64,000 nucleotides of DNA from Cytidiella melzeri (lineage: Eukaryota > Basidiomycota > Agaricomycetes > Polyporales > Irpicaceae): the NCBI GenBank assembly GCA_022592445.1, contig JABYQR010000022.1, forward strand, positions 186,001-250,000. The letters are read 5' to 3'. A model generated the notes under the pieces. It ran no database searches. It was not told the origin of the DNA and was given only the letters and a program-made list of their open reading frames with translations. Position 1 is the first letter of the stretch. Every line of letters begins with the position of its first letter. The position numbers were made by a program, and so were the translations under genes. Positions 37,001 to 49,079 of this stretch are shown here, one piece after another.

Positions 37001-38497
37001 GTAGCTGATCGACGGATTTTGTAGGACGTGTCTTCATCATCTGAGTAGCTGTGAAAGACATTCAAAATGGTATCCTGGTTTGAGTAGATGTAGCTTACTC
37101 ATCCAGCTCCGCATCATCATCATCATCTTCATCAGCCATCTCTTCGTCTTCGTCGTCTTCATTGCCCGCATAATTCTGCACAACAAGTTATCACGTCGTC
37201 CGAGCATCATACCAATCGAGCACATACCGGATCATATTTGATGGAATTAGCTCCCGCCTGGATGATATTGCCTAGGAAAGGTGTGATCTCGGTAGGACAT
37301 CTCAGGACAAGAGCATCCAGTGCCTATGAAGGGTTAGGTTGGAGAAAATATCAGCGACATTGCCACGGACCTGTAAGCCACTCTCTCTCAGCTCCTCATC
37401 TTCCTTTGAGACAGCTTTGATAATTCCCGGTACAACTTCGTTCAGCACCGGCGCTATCTGATGTGGTGAGTGGCGGGCAACTGCGGCTACTAGCTGCACG
37501 ATGGTTCTCTGTTTGTCAATATCTGCCGCAGGAACGAGGTTTGGAATGATGAGCGTCTTGAGGAGATCCGTAAAGTACTGAGGTTGTGACAATGGCAAAA
37601 ATTGGGCAAGTGTAGTTATGGCCCGTTTGCGCACTGCGGTCCGGGGATGCGAAAGTAGAGGGGTGATTACTGTCAACGGAGCTGGTGCAAGATTAGGATC
37701 CGCAAGATACGCTGGGAATCGAACAATTAATATAGACAGGATGGCCAACGTTTCGATGAGCGTTTCTGGCGGTATACTTGGCTAGAGTTGTGAAGTTCGA
37801 TGAGGGAAATATTTCACACGAGCCGCGTCTTGCCACTCACGCTTGAAAGCTGAGTGAGAAGCTTTGGTGTCAGCTTCTCGCATGCTTTAGCGGCTATTTT
37901 CCCTTCTTGAGGAAGCTCAGCGGTAATCGTCTTCAAAGCTTTGGACATTGTGAATATTACGGTGGACAATTAGGAGACAGGAAGTATAATGACTGACCAA
38001 GACCAGCAATGTCTCGTAGCTCTTCATCTTTAGAAGAGGAATAGTCAATCAGCTTGTCCACCACCAGAACCATCTGCGGTTCACGGATAATCTTGATGAG
38101 TTGACCAAGGCTGCGGTGGATTTAGCAACTTGCGAATGGTGACAAAAAAACCAAAAAAATTCACGTCTTCACTGCTTGATTCTTCACTTCAGAGATCTTG
38201 TCCTCCACAAGAGTGAGAACCTGTTTGAGCACTTTGTTCTCCATACTTTCGTCTCCCATTAAGCTGTTCTGATCCTGCTTGATCTCAAGCAGCAAATCAT
38301 TCAGCCCCATATATCTAACATATTCCGCAGTCATTCTAGTGACTATATGCGCACATCAGAAGACCACTCACCGAAAATCCTGGTCAGGCGATTGCATCTG
38401 CGAATACAAAGATTTCACTCATTGTTGGGGCAATATGATGGAGTCAGATGTATCGTACCTTCTCGACAAGGCCGTTCATCACGTATGCCTTTGTCAT
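34034..38497 (-). CDS. CAND1/TIP120 cullin-associated NEDD8-dissociated protein
   Basis: HEAT-repeat solenoid, about 1,200 residues over many exons. Short first exons MTKAYVMNGLVEK and MQSPDQDFR, then YMGLNDLLLEIKQD, the family-typical start of CAND1. An acidic loop (about 37090-37170) rich in Asp/Glu precedes EYSDDEDTSYKIRRSATKLLAAV, matching the human acidic loop and SWKVRRAA segment. The C-terminus includes VDDGLEARKTAYETLYTLLE, DEVKVICHMMLFRLS, and stops at 34034. CAND1 binds unneddylated cullin-RBX1, displaces F-box or other substrate receptors, and so exchanges cullin-RING ligase receptors in cytosol and nucleus. It is head to head with a cullin-4 gene across about 240 bp, and convergent with tripeptidyl peptidase A. 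Confidence 0.93.
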
Positions 38498-38739
38498 GCT
38501 GGGCAGTTCTCAAATAGTGGGATCCGCGGTGAACAGAGGTGGCCGTAAGAAATCTTGAAGAGGAGGCGACTCCAGGTCGTGGTTAGAAGCAAGACGCGTA
38601 TTTATGGGAACGCTCTAAGCGCCCATAAAGGCTAGTGCGCTCGCGATCTGCCGAACTCGATTAGAGCAACCTTAGGCTGAGGCCAGTCCCTTGCTCGTTA
38701 CCTCAGACGACGAGCACAGACCCAACCTCGCTGTTTGCG
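38498..38739. promoter_or_regulatory. Bidirectional promoter between CAND1 and cullin-4
   Basis: 242 bp separate the ATG of CAND1 (minus, 38495-38497) from the ATG of cullin-4 (plus, 38740). Both promoters and 5' UTRs must fit here. The sequence is of moderate GC with no TATA box and has an inverted element GGGAACGCTCTAAGCGCCCATAAAG region near 38600 with GGCGCTTAGAGCG-type self-complementarity (CTCTAAGCGCC). Housekeeping TATA-less bidirectional promoters are common in compact fungal genomes. Confidence 0.6.
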
Positions 38740-41724
38740 ATGGCAATCGATGTTCATACTCTCTTGACGCTGCCCTCCTCCAAGGCGTTTTCGTCCTTCC
38801 GCTTGTCGAGCGTAGGGGTTGTTGAGCAGCCACGGTCCAACTCACCTCCTAGAAAGACCCCTCGGCTGGCCGCAGACTCTGATTCTGCGTCTGCATCTAG
38901 GTCGCGTCTCAATGATGATAATGACGCCGGGGCTGTTGAGAGCAAGGGTCCGATTGTGCTGAAACTGCAGGGAGCTCCAGGTAAGCGACTGAAGTTCTGG
39001 AAGTACATCTAGGTCTCACAGTACTTTGCTCAAGTTATTTCACGCTCTCCCAATCTCTATGAATCTCAGTTCAACATCCTTCGAGGCTCTATACGCGCGC
39101 TCTTGGATAATACACATGTCGGAGGGCTTCCTGCCTCCCATCAGCAGCTGTATACAGCTTGTAGAGCAGTTGTGTGCGAAGCGCAAAGGGGCGAAGGTCT
39201 GTATGAGAACGTGAAGATCAGTCTGGAGCAATGTGTCGGAAGGACATCAGGTCAGCTGCTGTCGCTATCCCAATCAGGTGCTCAGTGGCTCCAGCCGTTT
39301 GTCGAGGCTTGCGAATGGTTTGAGAAACGAGTGGTAAGTCCGCTCGAGCGTCCGGTGGGAGTTATACAGCTAACATCTTTTCAGCAATCTCTCGAGTCTC
39401 TACTGGCCTATTTGGACCGAAGCTATGTGTACAACCACAAAGAACTGCAGCCGACACGGTAAGCAAATTCACCAGCCTAAAGATGCTCTTTACCCACCTT
39501 CAGCTTGTAGGAAATTGGCTTACGATCTATTCGCCGATCGGATATTCGGTACCACGCCGCTTGTTGGAAAATTGCACGAAGGAATCAAGCAATGGGTTGA
39601 ATGGGAGCGACAAATGGAAGCTGAACATGAGATCCGACCAGTGATTGCTAAGCTTGTCAGCCGTCTAGAACACCATAACCAGTACCAGTCGGTCTTTGAG
39701 GACTTTTACCTGAAAGTGACACACGAATTCTACACAGAAGAGTCACAGAAGTTACGGGACTCTGTTGGGGCTTCGCAGTTCGTGACCCGATGCAAGGAGC
39801 GCGATATTCAAGAGCAGAGCAGATACACTGCCATGCTACTGCCAATTAGCTGGGATAAGGTGAAGGACACGACGCGTCGCGCTCAGCTGCTTAAAAGGCT
39901 TGATTGGATCGCTGCGGAAGGTACGAGGCTCCGTCACAGTGATATGTACTCAGTTCTAAGACGGCGGATAGCTATCCCTCCATACATCAACGAGAGGAAC
40001 GCTCATCTGCTACGGGAGACGTACGTGATGTTTTCTGCCGTGGGTGGACTCAAGGTGCTGCAACAATCATTCAAACTTCAAGTCGAGGTGCGACCAACCT
40101 AGCTCACTTTAAACCTGACGTTTTTGACTAAACGCGATACGACAGAATTCCGTTAGGACCATCGTAAAAAACACAGCCGATGAGGAACACATGGTACCAC
40201 AGCTGCTGGCCTTCAAGGCATTCTGTGACAAGCTTGTAGCAGAAGTCTTCCTTGACGAGGTGAAAATCCCGCAGGTCGCACCCTCGAGGGCGTCCGGTTC
40301 CGCTGTAAAAGTAGAAGTTGAAGTGCAGACGGAACAGCTACCCAACAGGGAGTTCGGCTACGCCATGATTGACGCCTTTGCAAAAGGCTTCAGGTCTCGA
40401 CGTAACAAGCCAGCCGAGCTCATCGCGAAGTACATCGACAAAGCGATGCGCAAGGGACAAAAGGGCAGGGATGACAAGGATTACTCTGCAGAGCTTGATG
40501 CTGCCCTCGGGCTGTATCGCTTCACGGAAGATAAGGACGTCTTCCGCGCGTTCTACCATAGGGCACTTGCTAAGAGACTGTTACTGGAGAAGTCAGCGTC
40601 AGATGATCATGAGAAGGCTATGCTGAAGAAGCTGAAAGAACGTACGTCTTAGCTGCTCATGGTGCATATTATGAATGTCCCAATAACGCTGAGCCAGTAT
40701 ACGACCCTGAGTTTGGTATGGGTGACCATATGTTCACGGACCTATCGCTCTCCAGGGATCTCATGAAGGAGTACTCTCAGCCTCGTCCGGGTGCATTTTC
40801 GGACACATCCGGTCACAAGGTGTCTGTCATGGTTTTACAGCATAGCGTGTGGCCTTTCGCTGCTCGCAAACGAGACGTCGCGCTACCAGAATGGGTCAGC
40901 CACCCCCTCTTTCATCTGTCGAGTTGCGTCTCATTGATTATTCGTGTCGCAGATGGGAGAGGAGCTTCAAGCTTACATGAATTTCTATAAGAAGAAGCAC
41001 TCTGGGCACAAGCTAGACTGGGATCATGGCCTTGGTACTGCAACTCTTCGTGCAAGGTTCAAAGCCGGGGAGAAAGAGCTCTCCGTCAGTCTTTATCAAG
41101 CAATCATTCTTCTGTTGTTCAACGAAGATGAGAAAAAGCCCTTTTCCGAGATCAAGATGCTGACGCAGATGGGTAAGTGGTCTGTCTGAGCACGAAATAC
41201 GCGAGAGTTAGGACTGAAGGAGTTAAATAGAGGATGATGAGCTTCGCAGGACGTTGCAGAGCTTGGCGTGCGGTAAGAAACGCGTACTGAAGAAGCAGCC
41301 ACCTGGAAAGGACGTCAATGACGGAGACATGTTCATATTCAACGCGGATTTCACCGACACTGCTTTCCGGGTCCACATCAACTCGATTCAAGTGAAAGAA
41401 ACGGTCTGATTTTTTTCCCATCTTCTATCCTCCAGCTCACCTATACTCACTCGTCGCGTTGCAATGTAGGCCGAGGAGACGAAGCGTACGCAGTCTCTCA
41501 TCGAGGGCGACCGTAAATATGCTCTCGATGCCGCCATCGTGCGGATCATGAAGGGAAAGAAGCAGCTGCCGTATGAGCAACTCAAGACAGCGACTATCGA
41601 CGCGGTGAAACAGCATTTCAAGCCCGACGTTGCTATGATCAAGCAGCGCGTGGACAATCTGGTAGAACAGGATTATCTGCGGAGAGACGACGACGATATG
41701 ACTTTGCTGGTCTACGTAGCGTAA
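38740..41724 (+). CDS. Cullin-4 ubiquitin-ligase scaffold
   Basis: About 800 residues in nine or ten exons. A disordered Ser/Arg-rich N-terminus ([15 protein letters not shown]) leads to [11 protein letters not shown]. Cullin repeats follow ([40 protein letters not shown]). The cullin homology domain shows [31 protein letters not shown] and the family's [16 protein letters not shown], which is characteristic of cullin-4. The neddylation site region is [14 protein letters not shown] with the acceptor Lys expected at IMKGKK, and the winged helix ends [19 protein letters not shown]. Cullin-4 assembles with DDB1 and RBX1 to ubiquitinate replication, repair and chromatin targets. Its divergent neighbour is CAND1, which binds cullins directly. 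Convergent with the E2 gene 151 bp downstream. Confidence 0.92.
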
Positions 41725-41875
41725 CCCGTTGTAGTATTGTTTGTGCAACATGTGTTAGAAAACGATCGTTGTTGGGCGTATTCTACGCTGTGCTGAATTG
41801 CTTGAAATCTGCATTCACAATGACATTATACACTGTACAGGCGACTGCTGTCCATCGTAATATCCATACATAACC

Positions 41876-43602
41876 TCAAACACCTTCTCCTATAAGTCTC
41901 TGGGGATGCTCAACCCACGACCTCCACGTCTCCACAAACGCAACCAACTCCGCACCCTCCACGACACGATGATCCGCACTCCAACTCACATTCACCTTCA
42001 ACCTCCGCTCGCCCTTCCCGTCTCCCCTGTTGACGTCCCAAACCCACTTGGCACGCCCAATCGCGACGATAGCCACACCGCCGCCGGGGACAAGCACAGG
42101 CGACGCGCCCTCCCCGTCTCCTATCCCCCCAATATTCGACACCGTCAACGTCCCGCCGCGTTTGGGCATCTCAGCCATCGTCAGACCTGTGGGGACCTGC
42201 CGACCAAGGTGGGAGAGGTGCTTGAGCTGCGAGGCGAGCGCGTACACGTGGTGTGTGTCGACGCGTTGTAGTGTGGGGGTGTATAGACCTGTGGGTGTGG
42301 AAAGTGCGATGTTGATGTCTGCGTGGGGACGGAGTGTGAGGGTGGGTTTGGAGGAGGAGCAGGAGGTGGATGTGGGGGTGAGGGAGGAGCGGAAGATCGG
42401 CCATTCGAGCATGGCTTTTGAGAGAGTCTTGAGGAGGATGGGGAGGTAGGTTAATTTGGTGAGTTGGGCGGAGGGGGGAACGTCTGGTGGGGTTGGTTGG
42501 GCATAGAAGGAAGAGGGGGAGATTGTTGGAGGGTGTGAAGGTCTGGACGAGACTGGGAGATAGTGGAGGGGAATGTGCTTGTTGAGGACAGGCACAAGTT
42601 CGTGTAGAGAAGTCAAGTCAAGACTGGTTGAGTACCTGCAAGGAGCTATCAACATCCAATGCTCTATGTCTTCAAAAAGTGGACACTCACCCAAAGTGAG
42701 GAATCTCTAGACTCTGAACATTGGCGCATTGTCAGCGGACCGACCTTGTAAATGCTAGTTGGATGTACGTACCTTAACCATTGCCTTCCACATACCGTAC
42801 CGCGTTCGTCCCAACTCCACAGTAATGTCTTGTACAGACGATACTGGTGTAGTACTCCCGACAGCAATCTGCTCCTTGGGACCCGCCAAGTACGTCTCGA
42901 CGTCCTTCTTCTCTACCCTGCCACCCTTTCCACTCCCAGGAGCCAGCTTTGCTAGATCTACCTGTTTTTCCCTTGCAAAATGCCTGACGGACGGCGTAGC
43001 AAGCACATTCTCCGCGTTTGACGCGGTGACTTTTGTTTCCTGGGGTGCGTTGGGATCGAGAGGATGCGCTTTGCGGGGTTTCTGGGGAACAGCTTCGGGA
43101 GCAGAGGCAGTAGGCTCTGAATCTTGTGTGTCAATGGGCTTGGAGACTTCTTGCTCTTGATGTGGCGGGGGACTGGCGGAGTGTGCGTCTTCGGAGGAAG
43201 GATGCTCGCTCGAGTCAACCTCAATCACACACAGTCCTCCTCCCACTTTCACAACCTCGCCTTCCTTGGCCAAAAGTTCTTTGACGACACCGTCGAAGGG
43301 GCTTGTGATCTCCACACTGGCTTTGTCGCTCTGGACTTCGCACAGCGGATCAAAGGACTGGATGGCAGCAGAGGGTTGTACAGACCTAAGAAACCAGTAT
43401 GGGTGAGGCTCTTGTTTTAGCATTCCGCTATCATGTAGACGTACCACCGAATAACCTCGCATTCTGTTATACCCTCTCCAATGTCCGCCAATTTGAAGGT
43501 GCGCAGCACTTTGTCCCAGCAGACGCGCGATGTATGAAAGTAGTGTGGTCTCAGTCGTATGGCCGGACGACCTCTCAGCTGTGTCAACCTCCCAAGCATC
43601 AT
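41876..43602 (-). CDS. Branched-chain alpha-keto acid dehydrogenase E2 (dihydrolipoyl transacylase)
   Basis: Starts at tandem ATGs 43597-43602 with an Arg-rich mitochondrial presequence ending HTSRVCWDKVLRTFKLADIGEGI. The lipoyl domain has QSDKASVEI (lipoylated Lys). The linker is Pro/Glu-rich. A peripheral-subunit-binding domain reads ATPSVRHFAREKQVDLAKLAPGSGKGG. The acyltransferase domain starts SLEIPHFGYSTSLDLT and ends VSWSADHRVVEGAEL...LIGEGV. The usual HxxxDG catalytic motif reads HRVVEG, with Asp replaced by Glu. The catalytic His is kept. Transfers acyl groups from branched-chain oxo acids to CoA in mitochondria for Val, Leu and Ile breakdown. Several Pro/Ser/Thr-rich loops enlarge the catalytic domain. 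Five or six introns. Confidence 0.9.
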
Positions 43603-44094
43603 AATCGGGCGAGTCGAGGTGGTGTGAATTGTTGATGCAGGAACAGGTTGAGCGAGCTGAGCAAGTAGTACTTCAATAAATTCAGACGCATCAGGTGTGT
43701 AAGGTCCGACCGACGCCAATCGTTTCCCGTCGGTACATGCAGTCGCACCAGCAGTAAGGGGTGTGCGTAGTGCTCAGTCTTGAAAGTAGTACTTTGTCGA
43801 CAAGAGCAGCAACGAAAGTGACTCGAACGGCTAAAGAGTCAGGGTGCTGTTGGTCGCAAAAGGTCGCGATTCAAGCGTTCCATTTCAAGTACTTGTTTAT
43901 GCTGTCAATGAGCGCCTTTCGGGCTATGTACCGACAGGCCAGACTCGGTAGTAGGTACCACTTCAATTGAATGTACAATTAGCTTCAAGTCGCAGAGAAC
44001 TGGATTGTCCTATATAGCCAATTCTTTCTAGCTACCTCTATGATAACACCAAATCCCTCGTTCAAATCACTCTGTCAGGGAACCCCCTCTTTAT
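43603..44094. other. Intergenic region
   Basis: Promoter side of the E2 gene and 3' side of tripeptidyl peptidase B, both minus-strand. A plus-strand ORF in this stretch has no recognisable features. Confidence 0.45.
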
Positions 44095-46148
44095 TCAAAC
44101 ACCAGCAGCAGCCAGAAGAGCAGCAAAGTTAGGCGTGCCGAGCCCGGTGACCGGGTCCCAGCCAGTGGTAGCTGAGAAGCCATTGGTGTTGCACCCAGGA
44201 TTGTCACCGCTAGTGATATCGCGGAACGCGCTCGGGTTCGCATACAAGAACGGGTTGAGGAATCCAAGGGAGCTCTTGCCAGCTGCAATAAGACGATCGT
44301 TGATCAAAGAAATGACAGAGGCAAAGATGGGGCTAGCACAGCTCGTGCCGTCGACTCCCTCGAGCTCACCGTCCACGATGATCTCGAGGTTGACGCCGAT
44401 GGCGGACACGTCGGGAAAGGCACGGCCAGACGTGTTGAATTTGCCTTTGTTGGTGGAACCGAGCGAGGTGAGGTAACTCTCGACGACGGCAGACTGGTAG
44501 GAAGGAATGCCAAAGTAGTTGGAGAAGCCGCCTGAGGAGAAGGACGCGGCGGTCTCGCTTGTTGTGCCGGAGAGTTGCGTGGCACCGACTGAGGTCATGC
44601 TAACAATACACGTGAGTACACAGTCATAGTTGGAAAAAGTCGACATAGACTCACAAGGGACATCCAGAGGGGAACGTTGGGAGGAACGTCTTGCAGCTGC
44701 TGGACTGCGAACCAGCGACACCACCATCACCAGAGGCGAAGAGGATGGATGTGCCTCGAGCACCGAGCTGAACATAAGCGTTGCAAAGTTGGCTAACAGA
44801 GAGAAAAAACACATTGAGCACTTGTGCACATCAAGAAGGCAGTGGAACACGAACTTGGCAAGTGCCCGAGAGATCGTGTTCTCGTTTTGGCCATAACTGG
44901 TGGTGAGGACCTGAGGGGGATTTGACTCTCCGAGCAAGAAGTTGATGATGTCCAAGAATCCCTCAAGGTCACCGTCCTGGAAATCGTCACCCACGGAGAT
45001 GAAGGTGACAGGAACGCCGGTGGCAATGCCGACGGTGTACTGAATATCAAGGTCCTGAAATTGCGGATATAAATGAGTAAAATCGACTGTTCTATGGAAG
45101 GTAGCTATTCTTACAGCCTCGACACCAGCCTGGCTGCCAGTTTGAGAGTTTGAACCACCGTCAAGAGTCTGCAATGCGAATGTGGTGGAAGACGACATGT
45201 CTGTTCGGAACTTCTTGAGGAAAGACTGGGAGAGCATACTGAGTCTCTGATAGTTTGCGGACACAAAGCGTGCATGCGCAACATACCGTAAGGTCGGCCT
45301 TGTTGGCAAATTGATCAATGAAGCCGCTCACTCCGAGCCCGTTCGTTTTGGATGTGGCCGGGGTGGAGGGAATGCCATACAGGCTCTGCACGCAAGCCGG
45401 CGTGATACCAGACGATGAACATGTTGCGTCAGGCACGACCTTGTCGATCTCTCTGCGGATGACTTTCTGGGAGGGAGTAGAGATCACTGGGCGAACGCCA
45501 TATGGATTCGGGAAGCTAGCAGAATCAAATCAACACGGACTACCCAATACTCAGACGTGATGCAACTGGATACTCACGTAATCGTAGGGTGAACGAGGTC
45601 CAGATGACCTTGGAGATCTGCCGGAATCGAGTAACTGAGGGTACGAATAGCCTCCTTGCCAGTTTCAGCATGTGTGAAGACCGAAAAATCCGCGTCCAAC
45701 AGCGCATTGGCCTTGCTGACCGGGACAGAGAAGCTAATCCAGTCTCCTGCAGGCGAAATCGGGGTTGCGGTCACGCCCTCTTCCTTAAGCCAGGCATTAA
45801 CGGCGTCAACACTCTCTTGAGAGGGGGCGACAAATTTTTCGACCTGGTGGATCATCAGCAGAGAACATGTATCATAAGCGTGTCCCACACCTCCTCCTTG
45901 GTAAGGTGCTCGCCGTATGATGCGCTGTCGGGTGTGCTGACAGCATAGAGAGCGTCGATCAGTCCGTTGGGGTCGCTCTGCACGAGTGCAATCCTAAGCT
46001 TGATCTGGGTATCAGGGTCTGCAGCACTGGTCTTCACGAAACCTGAAGGGATGTCCTCGAGAGACTCGTGCACAGTCATGCTGCGAGCATGAGGTTTTGC
46101 CAAGGCAAGCGAGAAGAGGGCGGAGAGGATGAGGAGCCGTGAGACCAT
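44095..46148 (-). CDS. Secreted tripeptidyl peptidase (sedolisin, MEROPS S53), copy B
   Basis: Start at ATG 46146-46148 with signal peptide MVSRLLILSALFSLALAKPHA, nearly the same as copy A. Pro-domain KLRIALVQSDPNGLIDALYAVSTPDS follows. Catalytic Glu/Asp lie in QAGVEADLDIQY (joined over an intron near 45050-45117). The oxyanion Asp is in FASGDGG, nucleophile in GTSCASP, calcium site in DITSGDNPGC and GWDPVTGLGTPNF. The C-terminal exon is long and unbroken to stop 44095. Length about 565 residues. Shares almost all block sequences and apparent intron positions with copy A, but differs in the pro-domain and around residues 340-370. Acid exopeptidase releasing tripeptides extracellularly. The two copies point toward each other and flank three unrelated genes. 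Confidence 0.92.
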
Positions 46149-47950
46149 CTTGTCTACGAGAGAGAGGATGGTGTCTCTAGAGGAGATGGGTCGAGGATTG
46201 GAACCTTGATCGTTGTAGGTGCTGCTGCCAGCTCTCTTATACAGCTGCCTGGCCATCATCATCGCAGTGGTACCGGTGCAGTGTTTCCCCTGCTTGGGCC
46301 GCTGGATCTGCTTCTTCGTGTGTACTGCGATAACAGCGCATGGCGACGTCGAAGGCCACAATGGTATCTGGCATGGTAGACACGGCGTGCGGCACAGCCA
46401 GCGTAGTGCAGGTCATGCGGGAGTCTCTGGCGTCAATCAAGTTGAGAACTCGCGAATGCTTAGAGTATGTTGCGATGGAATGGTTATGCAACTAACGATT
46501 ACAACTAATCGTTGTGAGAGTACAGCTAAATTGGACAGAGTAGAGCAGCACTGACCACAAGCAGAGTGTCACGATGGACGCTTGAGAACCAACAACGGGA
46601 ATAAGCGCCATAATCCTTCGCAGTCTCCATGCGAAGATCGAGCAACTGTAAGGCTGCAGCCATAACAGGTCCTCTGCAGCACCGGGAGCTATCATCTCCA
46701 AGTCCTAGACAGGTATGCCATGGTTGTGTCAAGAAGCATGATAGTATCGACAACCTGCACACTGTCTCACTTTCGTGGCCACACCTGAGAGCTGATGCAC
46801 CTCGTGCGTCGTGGGCACTTCTCGCATGCATAAACGTCTTCTATACTCCTTCCCTCCCCATTCGCCTGTACTGTATACTTGCCGAGTTTCAGGTGTTCAC
46901 CTACAGCGCAGCACGGAAGAACCTACCTTGGGTAGCCCACATGGCAAAGCTTTAGCGTCGTGTGTGCTTTGCATGAGGCAAAAGAAGCTCACTTGCCTTC
47001 TGGGTTCTTTGCTTATCTCTGCCTCTGGATATGCGCACAATCAGTGAAACTCTGCGTCGCCATCGTACCGGGAAAACAGCAACATCGTTCGCGAGGACTG
47101 GAATCGGCTGGGGTTTGTACAAGGTCTGTCACGGCGCGCGCAACGCCACAAAGACCAGGGCGCCTGCGCTTTCTATATTTCCGTATGCCTTTAGTACTCG
47201 GAGAGAGTTCTGAGATACCGGAAGGCTTTGGCCGCGTATGGATGACTGCGTGCGTATGTAGAATGCCTTCCGAATAGATGCAGCGGGGAACATCGTGGTA
47301 CAGCTGCCGAGCATGCGGGGGTCCACAGCATCCGTACCTTCTACATAGATTCCCAATACGCGGAATTCTGTGCCACAATGTCCAGTAGTCGAGATAGACT
47401 AGAACGATCAGAGATGGAATTACATGTGCCGTGACACTCACATGGATCAGTAGAGGCAATCCAGCTCACATCCCGCAACTTCTTGGTCCTTGAGTTGGCA
47501 TGTATGAGAGCGACAAGGACTGCCGGTTTGGTGCGCCGAACGAAGAATGCCACAATACCAGTAACATCATCGCTGAAACCGTGAGAAGTTTTTTGGGTCC
47601 AGGGAAAACGAATGAGCTTACTAGTTATTACTGTAATCATTCTCGCTCTCGACTCTTGACGACCACATGCTGAGTAAAGCGATTATCAGATTCGCATTCG
47701 CGGGACTGATTACAATGCAAACGAGATGTGCAGTTGCATAGACATCCAACGCTGACAAATGGCTTCTGAGCAAACCGCTGGGTTGTTCGCGCAGTCATGT
47801 CCTCGTGAATAACGAGCAGGTAGCATTGACGGCGAGAAGGTACTCCAACATCCAAAAGTCCTATCGCTCTCCATCCTGCTCAGCTGCAGCATCTAGCTTT
47901 CTACATCTCGTCTACGCGAATTCCTCAAAGCTCATCAACACGCCATTTCC
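46149..47950. other. Intergenic region
   Basis: 1.8 kb with no supportable gene. Near 46236-46243 it contains the minus-strand TATA box of tripeptidyl peptidase B. Overlapping ORFs on both strands around 47.0-47.5 kb have no family features. Confidence 0.45.
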
Positions 47951-49079
47951 CTAGACAGACAAAGCTCGTACCTCCAAGGCGTACAAATGCGAATCATGCG
48001 ACTCTGGCGCGAGCTTCCTCACAGCCGCGCTCAACTCGTACAGGTAATCCTTGTTCCTTCCAGAAGGTCCAACGGAGTGCCATATCTTCTCTGCTAATGC
48101 GTCTATTGGTTCTGAGCCGACTGCATGCACCGGTCAGCCGCGAGTGGCAGATATATGTACTGAGATGGCTCACTGAAGGAAGGGTTGTCGGGTTGGCCCA
48201 CGTAGCACTTGAATATCCGAAATAAGCAGGATCCTTGCTATGTGATTCAGCAATGCGGGAATGACTCACGAATGCCTGTGGAAGTCGTAGTTAGTTCGGC
48301 TATCATGACGAAAACTGGTATAAGAAATCCTTGCTTTATGCGCTACGATACACTCTTTGCCGCCCTTGAGATCATAGACGTCTAGTTCTTCAAGTGTGTA
48401 TCCATCCTTTTCTCGGTAATCTGAGGAGCGTGGTTAGGTAGGGATACCACAGTACGTCGTGGCAAAATAACTTTGATAGCATACCGAGGTAGTCTCGGAC
48501 TTCGGACTGGTATAGAGGATCTATCGTGTATGCAACGCCTATAACAGCAGCATCATGTCAAGCTTTTTGAGCCGGAATACCATATCGAAACTCACCCCAC
48601 ACAATATCCTCTTCCGGAAACGCGTCCTAGGGCCCAGACGAAGTTAGTCACCACGTGCTCTCTGCGAACTGGAGGGTCGTTGAACATGCTCACAGCACCG
48701 GAGAAGGCATCCCAGTCCTCTTTATGTATCAGAGTGGTCACTCTGCCAGGGTTCTGTGTTGTGTTTGTCACGGTGTGTCCAGAAGTCGAGGAGGGAATAG
48801 ACACTGACTTCAGGCGTTCCTCGATGATCATGCGACTTTTGAGCGAATCGGCGCACATAACCTTTCAGATATCCTGATACTATGGCCATAACGCAGTGAC
48901 AGTCAGAGTAGCGAGGATAGAATGAGGAACTTACCTTGGGAGACAACATGCGGTGGGGGCTTCCAAGTGCCATGATATGTCCTTTACGATTCTCTACGCC
49001 TTGTTACCTACGACGTACGTACCTTGAATATCAGCGACCCATATCCAAAGACTACGTACGGCCTCTCCTGCACTGTCAT
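47951..49079 (-). CDS. ChaC-type glutathione-specific gamma-glutamylcyclotransferase
   Basis: Reconstructed from eight or so short exons; none is long enough to stand out alone. Start at ATG 49077-49079: MTVQERPYVVFGYGSLIFK with the YGSL substrate-binding motif. The next exon gives PPPHVVSQ, then GYLKGYVRRFAQKSHDHRGTPE, then PGRVTTLIHKEDWDAFSGA (PGRVVTL type). An exon DAFPEEDIVWG carries the acidic region. GVAYTIDPLYQSEVRDYL, YREKDGYTLEELDVYDL, YVGQPDNPSF, and the tail SVGPSGRNKDYLYELSAAVRKLAPESHDSHLYALE follow, with stop 47951-47953. All are ChaC family blocks in order. The enzyme cleaves glutathione to 5-oxoproline and Cys-Gly in the cytosol and lowers glutathione under stress. Exon joins around 48180-48310 are the least certain. 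Confidence 0.85.

Noticed and set aside
47013..47459. 148-codon minus-strand ORF between the peptidase and ChaC genes.
   Set aside because: Overlaps equal-length ORFs on the other strand and has no signal peptide, domain or exon partner.
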